From Atrichornis clamosus (Eukaryota > Chordata > Aves > Passeriformes > Menuridae), in assembly GCA_013400975.1 (NCBI GenBank), contig WBMZ01009000.1, forward strand, positions 62,449 to 126,448: a stretch of DNA of 64,000 nt. The letters run 5' to 3'. Shown piece after piece: positions 48,717 to 61,722 of the stretch; positions within the stretch are counted from its first letter, which is position 1, and every line of letters starts with the position of its first letter. The position numbers and the translations under genes are program-made. A model generated the notes under the pieces. It searched no databases and had not been told where the DNA came from. It was given only the letters and a program-made list of their open reading frames with translations.

Positions 48717-51700
48717 TAAGGGCAATGAAATCAACAGAAGTAGCGCACATTTGTATGCGATTGGTTTACATCAAGTTTTAAATCATTCCTCCCATGATTA
48801 CTCTTCACATTCAGTTTTCATCAGCTTAACAAGTGTTGGCCAAGTGAGAAATATGAAGGTTTGACAGCGCAGATTTTCTCAGTAATCTAGAATATAGTTC
48901 TTTTTCCTATCATGTATTAATTAATTGCTATTTCAACACCATGTTTATAACTGGATATGCCTTTTTGCAGATCAAACATCAAAAAGTTCACTGGTACTTG
49001 TAGACCATAACTGCAAAACCCCAACCCAGTTAAGAGCTTGCACTTTCAACTGGAATGAGTAATTTTCAGTACTTCTTTTCATGTCTTCTATTATCATGTA
49101 TATATTTACTATTGCCATGAGCACATTCAAACAGGAATAGCTATTAGCATACACTAGCACAGAAGAGAATTGCTAGTCTACAGGTTTGTGCAGAAGTTGT
49201 GAAGATCATGACACTGGGTCCATACAAATTATTATGCACCAATTTCATGATAAGGATGGAGGGGCTGACACACTACATTTATGGAGGCATTTTAAGGTGT
49301 TCAGTATATTCTAATTCTGGCCCTTATAAATGAGCTCTGTGTCTACCAGACTACTCTTTTCACTTTCTACATAAAAATGGAACCAATACCATGAAGATTT
49401 TAACTTAATTCCTCTTTGAAACATGCCCTCCCTGCCCCCAATATCTTCTAATTCCAATCTACAACACCTTATTATATAAAAGGAGAAACTATCCTATCTT
49501 TATCCCCTGTTTCTCTTCTACTATCACACAGACTTCTTAATATATATGATACACTGCTGGGAAACCAAACAGTTTGAATCCTCAGCAATAAACCACTGAA
49601 ATATAAAAAAACCCCCCTATCTACTTCTGCTAACCATGCTAATTCAGCTAATAAGAATAATTTCATGAATTATGCCTAAATTGTTATTGACTTTCTTGCC
49701 CTTTTGGTTTGCAACTTCTGGTGTTACTGTCAAACTTAGAATTTAAAAGAAAAATTCTTTCATTTCAGCTAGTGAAACATACTTTTTAATATAAATTATA
49801 TAATTATATTTGCAAGCTGAAAACGTGAGATATCTATTAAATAGACATGCCTATTAGGAAACTGTTATTGCTTCAAGTATCATCATCTACACCATCATCA
49901 CATTTGTTTTCAAATTCTAAAAACATGACTGACTCAGTCCCATGAGCTGAAACATGCTTAATGTCCTGTGATGCAATACAGCTACAATAGCTACAATTCA
50001 AAGAAAAGAGAAATAAAGAGGCATAAGAGGACATTCTGAATTCAAATCACTGTATGGATGTGTTAAAGGTTGGCTTTTGTGATTAATTTGATGCTGTTTA
50101 AATGATGACCCTTTACTGATACTTCAGTGATTTGGCACGGGAAGGCAGTGTAATTACCACTATTCACAGATCATTTAATTGGAAGCAAAGACAGTAAAAT
50201 ATGGACCAAAAATCATGTAGGACATTTTTGACTCATATCAGGGGAAAATTTTATTGAATATTACTGTTTCAGATTGAATGAAGCTTGCATTTATGAACTG
50301 AAAGTACATGAAATTGCCTGTGATATGGGAAATATATAAAATGGTCTGGATTTTATTGAGGAACTTTGTATGATTAATTAGATTCCAATCCCACGGAAAT
50401 TCTGTAGTAGTTCTGGCAAGAGCAACATTTAGATTATTTTCCCACTAGGAAATTAGAACAAAGTAGAAAATCACCCCTCTGTCTAGGAAGCAGCAAAGAA
50501 GTCCCTTATGAAACCACTGAACATCCTTTTGAAAAGATATATCTGACTGAAATAACATAAAGACCTTGTGCAAAGAGGTAAATTGAAATTTCATTTTAGA
50601 AGAGACACTGGACTGCTTCTAAAATTATATCCTAGCTTATAAAAGACCTTTGAGAATTGATCTGCAGGTGCACAATGACTTTTTTTCTTCTTACTGTGAT
50701 TATGGTGGGATACCAGCCAAAAGGATGACATACAGCACTTTCTTAGGTGCAATGCTTTATCAAGTGGAAGATTTTAGTGATTGAATTTTCTTCATCACTA
50801 TGTTGTGCATGGAGGCATCATATTTATCACTGAAGTAATATAAAATGTCTTAAAATGAACATTGAATTTAAAAAATCAGAAAACAGGAGAATAATTCACT
50901 ACAAGCAGATAAGGCTCAGTCTAGAACTCTCCCTAGTTTTCATAGATAGTGGACAAAAGGGTAGATTGCAGAAGTCAGCCTTAGGTCTTTCTTCCTTTAT
51001 AGAATTTTAAGATTTTTCCTTTCAGTCTGTACATTCTCAGAATTCTAGTATCCATAAATTCTTCAAATGTAACTGCCCCAGATTTAAGCCTGTATTTTGT
51101 AATATGAAATTGCAAAAGCAGAATAACGTTCAGGAAGTAAATTTTTTCTTCTTCTAATCCCAAGTTCAGCTCTGGAGAGACCAAGAACAAGAAGCTGTCT
51201 TACGAGACTGTATTTTGAACACAAACAAACAAACTCTCAAATATTAAAACACACAGACTCAAAACTCCCAGAAATTTCTCTAACAAATCCAATATACAGG
51301 GAATAATTGTTTCTTAAAATAATTGAAAAGCTGAATTTTCCATGTAGACTAGAAATGTAGCATTAGTAATGTTCAACAAACCAAAAAATTTAAGAGAACC
51401 TTCAAATAATGGCATTCCAGTACAGCACTTCAAATCCTCTCACCAGACACAAATTAATACTACATGGAGGAGATGAAAAGAAAATGACTGTTTATCTTTT
51501 ACTTGCCACAGAAGAAATAGGATAATGAAACAAAACTATGAGAATTTAAAACAAACAGGAACTAATTTTTATAGTACATAATTAAATTGTGAAATTCATT
51601 GCTACAGAATACCATGTATGTCAAAAAGAAATTCAGAGCGGAAAGGATCAATTAAGGGTTATTAACCAACAAGTTGCACCCACAACTTCCCCTACAGAAA

Positions 51701-54700
51701 TTCTTTTATTCGACTTTGCTGGAATTTAAATAGGCACTCTGAAAAATAACATTCTAGACGTGTCCTGGAAGAGAAACCAACATGCAGTGTCTAAATTTGG
51801 TCTCATGGTTCTACATACTTATAGAAGGCATAAGCATTCCATTTCCCAACTGCAAATCAGATCACCTTAGAACTCTCCTTTGAAAGAACCCTTCAGCCTT
51901 CAGGTACCTGACACCTTTAGGAACAATAACATTGAAAAGGCACACCATTATTTTTGATGCTTGCTTCTTCTTTCTTGAAAGGGACCAATTATCATAACTA
52001 TTCTACCTGCTTCTTTCCTGAAATTGTGCATTGTTGGTCAAAAAAAATCTCTTACTATTCTGCTTGTGAGATGGAATATAGCAGAAATTATAGACAACTG
52101 AGAAGTTCATTGACCTTATTTCATATCACTTATTTTTCTTATCACAGTTTCCCTTCAGAATTGATTGTTGATTCTACATAACAATACATGCCATAATCCT
52201 GCTTTTCATAGAGGATTTTTATATATACACCTTAGTTAATCACTATATGATCTGATTTCTTCAATTACTCAGACATATAAAGAAAAGAAATTAAAATGAA
52301 CTGTATTCCTCTGTACTGTTTTATCTCTGCACAAGGATTTACTGTGATTTTTTATTTCAAAATTACTTCAGTTCTCAGGTATTCTCCTTATTTTCCTACT
52401 TCGCTAAATACAATCTTATATATGCATTGTACTGCATTCTTTATTTATTATCAGAGAGCAACTATCCTAAATATATCTTCTCTGTGGCATTTGTTGAGTT
52501 TCAGTTTATATTTTACATTTTTTGTACTGTACAATGCATTCACAAAGCATTCTTGACATTATGTGTTTCACTAAAGAAAGAGTGATCTAAAATTTACTGA
52601 AATAGAGTTTAGAAAAAGGAAGTGGTTTAAGGTTAATTTTAAAAACACATCTTACTGTGATTTGTTACCTTCAATTAAAAACAGATCTATGCATGAACAG
52701 CTGAAGCAAATACAGAAAAGGATACTTCTGGATAATTTAGCAGAGGAAGTATACTGCAATGCTATCATCAATAAATAAAAGTGAAGATTACAGCACAGCA
52801 GAGAAGTCAATGAACAGAAATTACGAAGCTTGCTGCTAACAACTATTCATTGCTTTTTTTGCAGTTCAACCTGCTTTGCATTCTCAGGCTGGAATGTTTT
52901 GAGGAGTTGTTTTGTACTTTTGAATATTTCTTTCTGTGCTTTGATTACATTTTCATGGAGAAGAGCTATTAGCCTATCAGTGTGAATAACAGAAGGTGAA
53001 CTGATGATATTTGAAAATGAAATAAAGAATGTGGGAAGAAATGTGTTCTGCAGTACCAGATAAATGGAAGACCTTGAAAGTACTTGCTAGCCACTAAGGT
53101 GATTCCAAGTTTCAGAGTCCTCTGGACCCTTCCCTCATTCCAGGTGTTTGTACACCTATAGTGGTCAACAATTAACACCAGCTGCTGTCAGGACTTTTTC
53201 TGATGGAGGTTTTAGACTGATGGAACTGTTATGAGGTCTGAATTTGTCATTCAGGCACAGTATTTCATCTGGTAAGTACAAAATAAAAAGAAGACATATC
53301 ACCAGGACTCCCCGGTCCACACTGACTTTTAGTTTTTTCAGTACCAATCACAGTTCAAAGCTCTAAATGAATCTGTCGAAAAATCTTCTTTTTAACCTTT
53401 TCTCACTCCTCTGCTCCCTCTTCCCCTACTTAGAAAACTTGGAAATAATCAGTACATTAGTCCTCAAGCTTGAAGCTGGTATGACTTTAGTAGCAGACCT
53501 ACTGTTTTGGACCTCCATCTCATGTCTCTTTCTTTTCTATCGAGATATATCTAGAGGACACATTCAGAGGATGAGACAAACGTGATGTTGCCACCTCTAG
53601 ATTTGGTTTAAACTTAAATGGTTGCAATACAGTATTAATGTAGTGAGATGCTACAGAGTACAAGATAGAGATGAAAAAAACCTGAAGCTTCACTGATGAG
53701 CTCATATGAAGGCGAGCCCTGTTTTTTTAGACCAAGCAGTGAAAAAAATAAATACCCATTTTAATATCTTTGACAATACTTCACTGACCGCTGAAGACTT
53801 GGTTACCGGTACTCATTACAGTGTTTCTTAACCTCTGCAGTCTTTACATCAATATGAATTCTCTGTAACATAGTAGTAAATCAGGTTGTGAAAGGTTGAT
53901 ACCACTAAGCATTTCACATTTCTTAATCACAACTTGTCATTTGGAGGTTAGACACTAATCTCTTCCTTCTTTTTCAGGATTTTGAATTTATGAGCAAAAA
54001 TTGTGGTCAAGTTATAATGAAAATAATGGGAGTCAGTGTAGAAGTTTCAAGATAGCTGCAAAATGAGCTTGAATAGTATTATGATATTTTCTAAACATTA
54101 AAAGTTATTTTTGAAGTTCGGATGAGGATTCACTTCGAACAGCAGTCACTGGCAAAATCTGATAATAAGTGATGAGACCCTGAAGTAAGTCTATAAAAGT
54201 ATGAAAATGAAGAAAGATTAATATTCAGGGCAGAATACTGATTGGAAAGCCTCCATGAAAAGATAACCGTACTATTTTTAAAGCTGCATTTTACTTCTAG
54301 AGACACGGGGAAAGGATTTAAAGAGACTTTCATGCTGATTACTTTAGATAAAAATACAGCCTGTTCGAAGTTAGCCAAACATGCTGGGTAGCCAAGTTGA
54401 TGCAATGTGTTCCCGTATACTCTGTGTCTCTGGGTATTCCGGAATTTAATGTAGGTACAGCTGGGAAATCTCAGAGATACCTCTTTCCAGAATTCAGCTA
54501 TTGGGTTATAAAAATATTTTCACATTTCCTGCAGATGGCTGGATTCTTTTCTTCACTCATAATTTTAATTCAGAATTCATTATGGACAGCTGCTGGCTCT
54601 GATAGAACCTAATTGCTCTTTTACTAGACTCAGCTGCAAGCAGTCAGATTTCCTTTTCCTTTGTAGAGTATATTATATATAAACATGGGAGGGGAGAAAA

Positions 54701-55609
54701 ATAACCAATTAACTAAATACATATGGATAAAATGACTCACTAAGAGTGCTGATCAAATAATGTATCAAACTACAGCTTAGGTCAAAGGAAATTACAGGCC
54801 TTGAAGGACATGATAATATATATATGGAAATAATTATCAGTACCAACATATTTGTAATTTGAGATAACACATGGAAAAGGCATTGCCTTTGTTAAAAAAA
54901 ACTTACAGAAAATTATTCCGTTTCAATAAAGGGCAGGTTATTTCACCAAGCAAAAAGTCATCAGTCTTCAGCAGACCTGTTCCATTGAAACTATTAAAGA
55001 ATGGCTGAATTGAAGCCAGGCCTCAGTATGTCCACTGGGCAACTTAGCACGAAAATGTGGCATAATCATGGAACTATTTTTACTGCCTTACCTCTTATTA
55101 AAAAACATAACAATAAAAAACCCCTGGGGAACAGTTACTGTTACTCAGGCTACCAAAAAGGGGCATGTCACAAACAAGGGAACAGCAACAGCCAGCAAAA
55201 ATGCCAAAGGATGTGAGGCTTCCCTTCCACCTCCCTCCACATGACAAGTACCGGAATACATTAGAATATTTTGCTGTTCCAGTTTGCTATGATGGATGAA
55301 TGTAAGGGAAAGCTGTAGACATGTAAAACATGAAATAGCATTAAATAATACATTTTAAAATCCTTTTATCCAAAGACATTTAGTGAAATAGACACATATT
55401 TAAAGTAAGAGTAAATAAATGTCTTCTACTTTAGTGTGTGAAACTACTTAAACAAGGAAGAAGATCAAAGATAACTAATACTGTCTGGCTTTTTTCTTCA
55501 AAATTTGTGTACAATCATTAATATAAGCAAGTTTCTCTAGGTAGGTAGAGGAATAAAGGGGAAAATAATTTAAATCCTCATGAAGCGAGGCTAAATTAGT
55601 CACTAACTC

Positions 55610-55770
55610 CTTGCTACTGGGGAGGAAACTTTACTGAAATACTGTTGACATGGGAGTTTTGTACTTTCCCCTGAAATTTCTGACATTTGCCATTGTCAGA
55701 GACAGGATACTGGCCTAGATAGACCACTGATTCTATCTAGTAATAGCATTCCCTATGTTCCTTTACAGAT
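55610..55770 (+). mobile_element. old CR1 3' tail fragment, plus sense
   Basis: TGTCAGAGACAGGATACTGG then CCTAGATAGACCA and a 3' end GCATTCCCTATGTTCC resemble the CR1 tails common in turtles and crocodilians (GGATACTGGGCTAGATGGACC ... TTCTTATGTTCC), so an ancient amniote copy in antisense to PTPRD. Borders are approximate. Confidence 0.6.
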
Positions 55771-58700
55771 TTCTCACTGCTACCAGAAACAAATCTTACC
55801 CTTTGCAGTCACAGCAGCTTTTTAGGATTTCAGAAGATAATCCAGCCCTGAGTCACACCAGTGGGGGGTATAATCCCCTGAACCACAGGCTAAGTGCCAA
55901 CCAAAGATGGCTTTATACACATATAACTGATTTAATCAAAGAGACCACAAGTAGGTATTTTTCATTATTTGAACCTGCATGAGGAAATACTGCTCTTACT
56001 TGTCATTTGTAAGTTTTTGAATTTTATCAGTGGTTCCAGCAATACTTTCTGGGTTTTAATGCTTATAAACAATGGAAGCATATGCTGTACATACAGCAGT
56101 TGCAGTTCAGGTTTTAGAAAAGGCTTATTTGCTGTGCAGAACTGGTTTCTAACTGAAGACAAAACTTAAAAGTGGATCAGCATCAGGTTGTTTGTGTTTA
56201 ACATCTCAAGGAGTTGTTAAACATAGATAATACAGCATAGTATTTTCCTACTCTAACAAAAAAAAAACCCCTATAAAGACCAATTTTAAAGGATATCCTC
56301 TGCCCTGTCACATAAACTATGGTAATTCTTACTGTGATCATACTTCCAGGTTTTCTAAAGTATCTAAATTTAAGGAAACAAATTAGAGATCTAAGCTAGT
56401 AAGACTCAGACTGACGTTATGTTGAAAAGGGGTGAGATGTGAAGGTAACTGGCATCTTTGCAATCAAGATGATTCTAACTAGTAACACTCAAATTTGGGA
56501 TAGAGAAAAGAAAATCCATCATTACTCATCCATCACGGGCTCTATCAGCATACAGACAGGAATTCTGCTTTTTGTTTGTATAATTACATGAACATATCCC
56601 AGCAATTAAGTGAGTGCTGTTGCATGTTCAGCATAAAATAGCCAAGGTCTTCAACTGTAAGGCTTCTGGAATCTAAATTTTCACAACCTGGAAAGTTTTT
56701 ATGGTGAGAATATCAAGGCAAATCTTAACTCCTTTCCATTTGTGACATCTGTGATATCTCCCGTCCATGTGTGTACACAATTATCAAGGAGCATCTTGCT
56801 ATACTGATATCTTCCATCTAGCCTTTATCAACTTTTGGTCTAGACTCATTCTCTTTTTCCAGTAGATTCTACAATTCCAACAACTGATCAAAGACAGAAA
56901 AACCATTCAAAAATTTCTAAATCAAGTGAATCCAGTTCCACTTCCTTAAACATAGTTCAAACTTCCAAGATATCAAACCTTGCAAGCCTTGGTACCTTAT
57001 CCCCTGTAATACACATGTTGAAATGAAATAACTTCTAAGAATAAAGGTATGTGTAGAAATGAAATTACTCCCAGTCAGTTACTGTGACTGCATGGGTCTG
57101 AGTAGCTGAGACTATTAATACATATAAAATACAAAGAAAAACATGGGCATTACTCAGTTATATTTTTATATTAAGTGGAACTAAATATCCTAAGTAGGAT
57201 CACCAACCAAAATTTTTTTCAATATGAGAGCCTAACAACAGTCTTATCCCTCTCTGCTTTTTATTACTGAACAATGACTATGAGAAAAAAAATATTAATG
57301 AGATATACAGTGATCCACAGCTAACAGCTGGAGAGGAAATAGTGTTACAGTGCTTTGCTGCAGGGATGATACCCAGCACAGTTTAATATACAGTTGCGAC
57401 TCAGTAACTTCTGGATAAAGACGTAAAGCAGAGAAAATTTAGAATATTTGTGATATTAAAATACTTGTCATACTAAAATGTTTTTACTATCTTTTCCTCT
57501 CTAGAGCTTTCAGCTGTCCAAGGATGTTAGGAAGGGTCCTGGGTTGTTCTCAGGCAAGGGAAGGGAAAGGATGAGGAAGATTCTAGTATTCTTCAATCTT
57601 ATTTCTGAGATTTCTGAATATGTACGGGGGAGATTTTTCCCCCCACCGTGAAAAAGGATAGGCAGTCATCTGCAAGCTACTCACTGCAAGGATTAAAAAT
57701 TAAGCACTTGTGAGGCCTATGGCAAAAGCAGTAGTTCAAACGACACAGAAGTGAAATAAAACAATCCACTAGAAAATAATTGCCTTTGATAAGTCTATTT
57801 TTTTTCTTAAATGTTCTATTTTTTATTCACAAACACTGAACAAAAATTAGGTAAGTATTCTACTTTGGGAAATAGAGTATCATATGGTGTTTTGTTATTT
57901 TTTGAAAATTATCTTGTTTTTCACTGTGCTAACTGGTTATGTTAGTATAGTCAGACACAGGTTTACTTAAAACAGTCACATTCCTCCAAATATCCAAGTT
58001 CTTCTGTTTGCAATAGCAGCATTAACAGTACCTGCCAAAGCTTGACAAAGTATCTTGCAGATATGCCCCTTGGTGCTGGTATTAAAAAGAAAGATTCAAA
58101 CATATGGGATTGCTCTAACATGTTAAGCTTTTAGATAGTGTTACTGAACGAAGTACTAAAGTTTCTGTGACGTTTTGAAAACATGGTGGCATAAAACTCC
58201 AAACACCCTCCAGTGCTGGTTTATTGTGATCTGATTAGCACCTGTTTGCCTGCACTAATCCAACTTCAAACAAAAACATGTGCTTTCCCTGCTATCATTA
58301 GACCACACATTAGAGTCTCACCAACGCAGAATCCTAGGGTTTAAGCCCATATTTTTTCATTAAACAAACAATTTTTTCTGGATCAGCTCTGCAAATTAGG
58401 GCAAGTAATATAGAGATACCAGTGGGATTGTGGTATTACTCAACTTCTGTGCGAAGGAACTGCAAGGGTAGTCTTAAAATGTAACAGTCTGTAAACGAAA
58501 AAAGCATCTATGTGCATCAAGTATTTCAACCACCATAGAAAAATCTTCAGACAAGTTACTCCAAATAAGCCAGGTCAAGATTTGAACACATTGTGTAAAG
58601 TACCTACAAATGGGATGGGATTGCTAAATTTCATTTGTGGGTTGTTTGGGTTTTTTCTTTTTGCATCCAGCTTTAACTTATCTGCTTTACTCTACCAAGT

Positions 58701-59051
58701 CTCACACTGAAAATAAGAATCACGGAACATTTAACTTTACCTTGACTGAGTCTCTAATGAACTATCTTTCCTGGTAGATACAGACAGAAAACTTTTTTTC
58801 TGGGAGAAGAGTACAGTGGTATTATTCATTTATGTTACTACACCTACACCTTTTAATGGAGGTAGTCCTTCAAAAACATCTGATTACATAAATTAAAAAA
58901 ATCTTTGTTTAGTTTAGGCCTTCAGGTTTCCCTTGGTGCTCCCTAGTTTTTTCAGCAAGGATCTATGTTTTTTCCCCTCAAAAATAACACAGCTTTAAAT
59001 ATATTTCAGCTACCTTTCCCACTTAAAAACCTGACAACTTTTCTGTACAAG

Positions 59052-59566
59052 TGTGTTGTTTTTTGCTGGGGTAGAATTTATTTTCTTCATGGTATTCTTG
59101 CTTCCTGATTCAGTGTGTGCTGCAGCTCAAGGAAGCTGGAGGTGCATGGGGCATGGAAGGTTGGGAAGAGATACAGCCAGGATGGGTGACCCAAACTGAT
59201 GAAAGGGATATTCTAGACCATATGACATCATACTCAGTGTGTAAAGTGGGGTGAAGAAGAAGGCAGGCGGAGACATTTGGAGTGGCAACATTTGTCTTTC
59301 CAAGTAACCATTATGTGTGATGGGGCCCTGCTCTCCTAGGGATGGCTGAAGACCTGCCTGCTCATGGGAAACAGTGAATAAATGAATGAAATCCTTGTTT
59401 TGCTTTGCTTGCCTGTATGGCTTTTGCTTTCCCTATTAAAGTGTCTTTACCTCAACTTGTGAGTTCTCTAGCTTTTACCCTTCTGATTCTCTCCCCGATC
59501 CTGTTAGTGGGAGAGTGAACAAGAAGCTGCAGGAGCTTGGCTGCTGGCTGGGATTTAACCACAGCA
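59052..59566 (+). mobile_element. solo LTR, avian ERVL type, antisense to PTPRD
   Basis: 515 bp. It begins TGTGTTGTTTTTTGCTGGGG and ends TTTAACCACAGCA. Flanks ACAAG (59047-59051) and GCAAG (59567-59571) make a 4-of-5 target duplication. Inside it has the family block ATATTCTAGACCATATGACA, an eroded TATA region near 59235-59245 and ATTAAA at 59435-59440 followed by GTGTCTTTACCTCAAC. No viral genes remain. Its sense opposes the host gene, the tolerated orientation for intronic LTRs. Confidence 0.92.
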
Positions 59567-60411
59567 GCAAGTAAGACCTTTTACTCGTAGAATGTACTGA
59601 TGGAATTCTCAGCATGTTTTAGACTTCTATATTAGATTCAAATTCAAAACTACACAGGCAACCAAATTGTTATCAAAAGTAGATGTCTAAATGACATGCA
59701 AAGATGCCTGTTGCATGTACGTTAGTAATAAAAAATTGCCAATGTTTTTGGAAATTTTGATCATATAATTCTGTATTTGAACTTCTTATCATTACGCAAA
59801 ATTTATTATAAAGACTTCCATTTGTATATGTTTGACATGCATTTATCAGAACTTGTCTTATCAAGTTTAGTAATGTAGAATAGTAATACAGGCATCCTCA
59901 GTTAATTTCACTAGTTAGAACTATGCTTTCTTTTTTTGGTCACTGTTATGTGAATAGTGCGCATTCAAGTATTTACAGGGTGAGTTCTTCAGTTGTCAGG
60001 TGTTTTCAGCTCAGACTTTTCCCCACTAAGCACATTGTAAGTTATTAAAATAAATTCTTCACACACTCAACAAACATTTCATAGGAACAGGATATTAACC
60101 TAACTTACCAACAATGTGGCTTTAATACAAACTGGTCTGGGGTCACACTCATGAACCATGTCTCCAACTACTTTGATTCTCTATAGGACATATAGTTGTA
60201 TCCCAAAACCATGAGGCAAACTAGAATAACCTTTTAATCCCTTAACATGAAACGGACTGAAAGACAACTGCTTGTCAGTATTAATAAAGATGTGCAGAAT
60301 GCAGTAAGAAAAAGCTTGGGCTAAACCTTCCACTTGCAATACCTACTTATAAACACAGAAAAAATAGGGGGTTACTCTGTAAGGATCAAAATACAGATAG
60401 GTGGCTCTTGT

Positions 60412-60446
60412 ATTTATTCCTCACCCAGGCAGGGTGAGGAATAAAT
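60412..60446. repeat. perfect 15-bp inverted repeat with 5-nt loop
   Basis: ATTTATTCCTCACCC at 60412-60426 is the exact reverse complement of GGGTGAGGAATAAAT at 60432-60446; the loop is AGGCA. It could fold as a hairpin in PTPRD intron RNA. Not part of a recognised transposon. Confidence 0.92.
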
Positions 60447-61629
60447 TCTCCCTATACTTAGTTGCCTGATAGCTTCGTTTTTCAGTTCCTATGGTTTAAA
60501 AGTTTGCAGAAAAAGGTTTCCAAAGATTCTTCAAACCTACTCTTTCTTTTCACCAAACACATTTTGAAAGGCAACTCCCATTGTGTTTATACTCTTATAA
60601 CATGTGATTATTACAATTTCCTGAGCTCTGGGAGTTTGTTAGGTACCGAAAGAAACATAAAAGAAGGTATTAGTGATGTCTCAGATGGCTTACATTTGCC
60701 ACTGTGAATCCCGTATTCCTTCTAAAAACTAAACCCAGATTACTCCTTCAATGAGGTATCTTGGAAAAGACTGCCTACCACAGGCAAAGGATACAAGATA
60801 TGACTCTGTATTGTATTGTTTGGCTCTAGTCAGGAAAGTCTTAGATACTTTTTAAATCTGGATAACGAAATGGGGAAATTTAATGAAAAGGGATTTAGGT
60901 AGTCCTGAAAACAAAATGGGAGATAGTGACAGAAAAGACACAGAACATGGACAAAAAGAATATTTAAAAAGGCTGCAAAGGCAGACTAGTGGACAGCAAA
61001 GGAAGAAATGAAAAGCAAGAAGTTTGTAAAGAACAGAAGAATATCTCAGGGGAAAATGGTGACTAGTAGAGGGCAGTAAAAGGCAATGCATGGTAGGTCA
61101 ATGGTACCATTAGAACAACAGTTGTACCTCAGAGAAAGTACTAACAAAGGTAGGAACATATTTCATATTGAAAAGGTTCAGCAATATGATATAAACAGTG
61201 AAATGAGTTTGAGAAAACAATGGAATTGAAGGACACAAATAGAATATAATTAGAGGGGTCTATAGAATAAAGATCAATCCAGACTTGGAGAGAAAAATTT
61301 GATAAAAATGTGAAATCATTCATAATAAGAAGCAAAGGAAAGATTGGAATGGAGAAATTTATGAAGCAAGCAACAGAGAAGAGGCAAGAAGAAAAGGAAA
61401 GCAGATTCTAAGAAAAAAACAGGCAATGTGCAAAGCTGGCTTACTTTTCTGTTTTAAATTTTTTTTTTTATGAGCTTGAAATGAAATGTTTATGCATATT
61501 CACTACTTTAATTGCAAATCAAATGAGAAGAATTTTCATATTGCTGTATGAAGACATATCCTTTAGCCTAAAAATATTGTGGTGATGCTCTATTGTTGTT
61601 CCCCTTTTGATTTTTTAAACCAGTTTAAT

Positions 61630-61722
61630 AACCACAGAATCACAGAACTTCCTGAGTTGGAAGGGACCCACAAGGATTATTGAAGTCTGAGTGCTGGTCC
61701 TGCACAGGACTGCCCCAAGAAA
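61630..61722 (-). mobile_element. CR1 LINE 3' tip
   Basis: CCACAGAATCACAGAACTTC then CTGAGTTGGAAGGGACCCAC and GCACAGGACTGCCCCAAG: a CR1 3' end (subtype with CCTGAGTTGGAAGGGACCCA), about 90 bp, same sense as PTPRD, strongly 5'-truncated. Confidence 0.85.

Noticed and set aside
50981..51190. 69-codon minus-strand frame tested as a missing D1 exon
   Set aside because: It has no PTP motif (no KNRY, WPD or HC) and no suitable splice sites.
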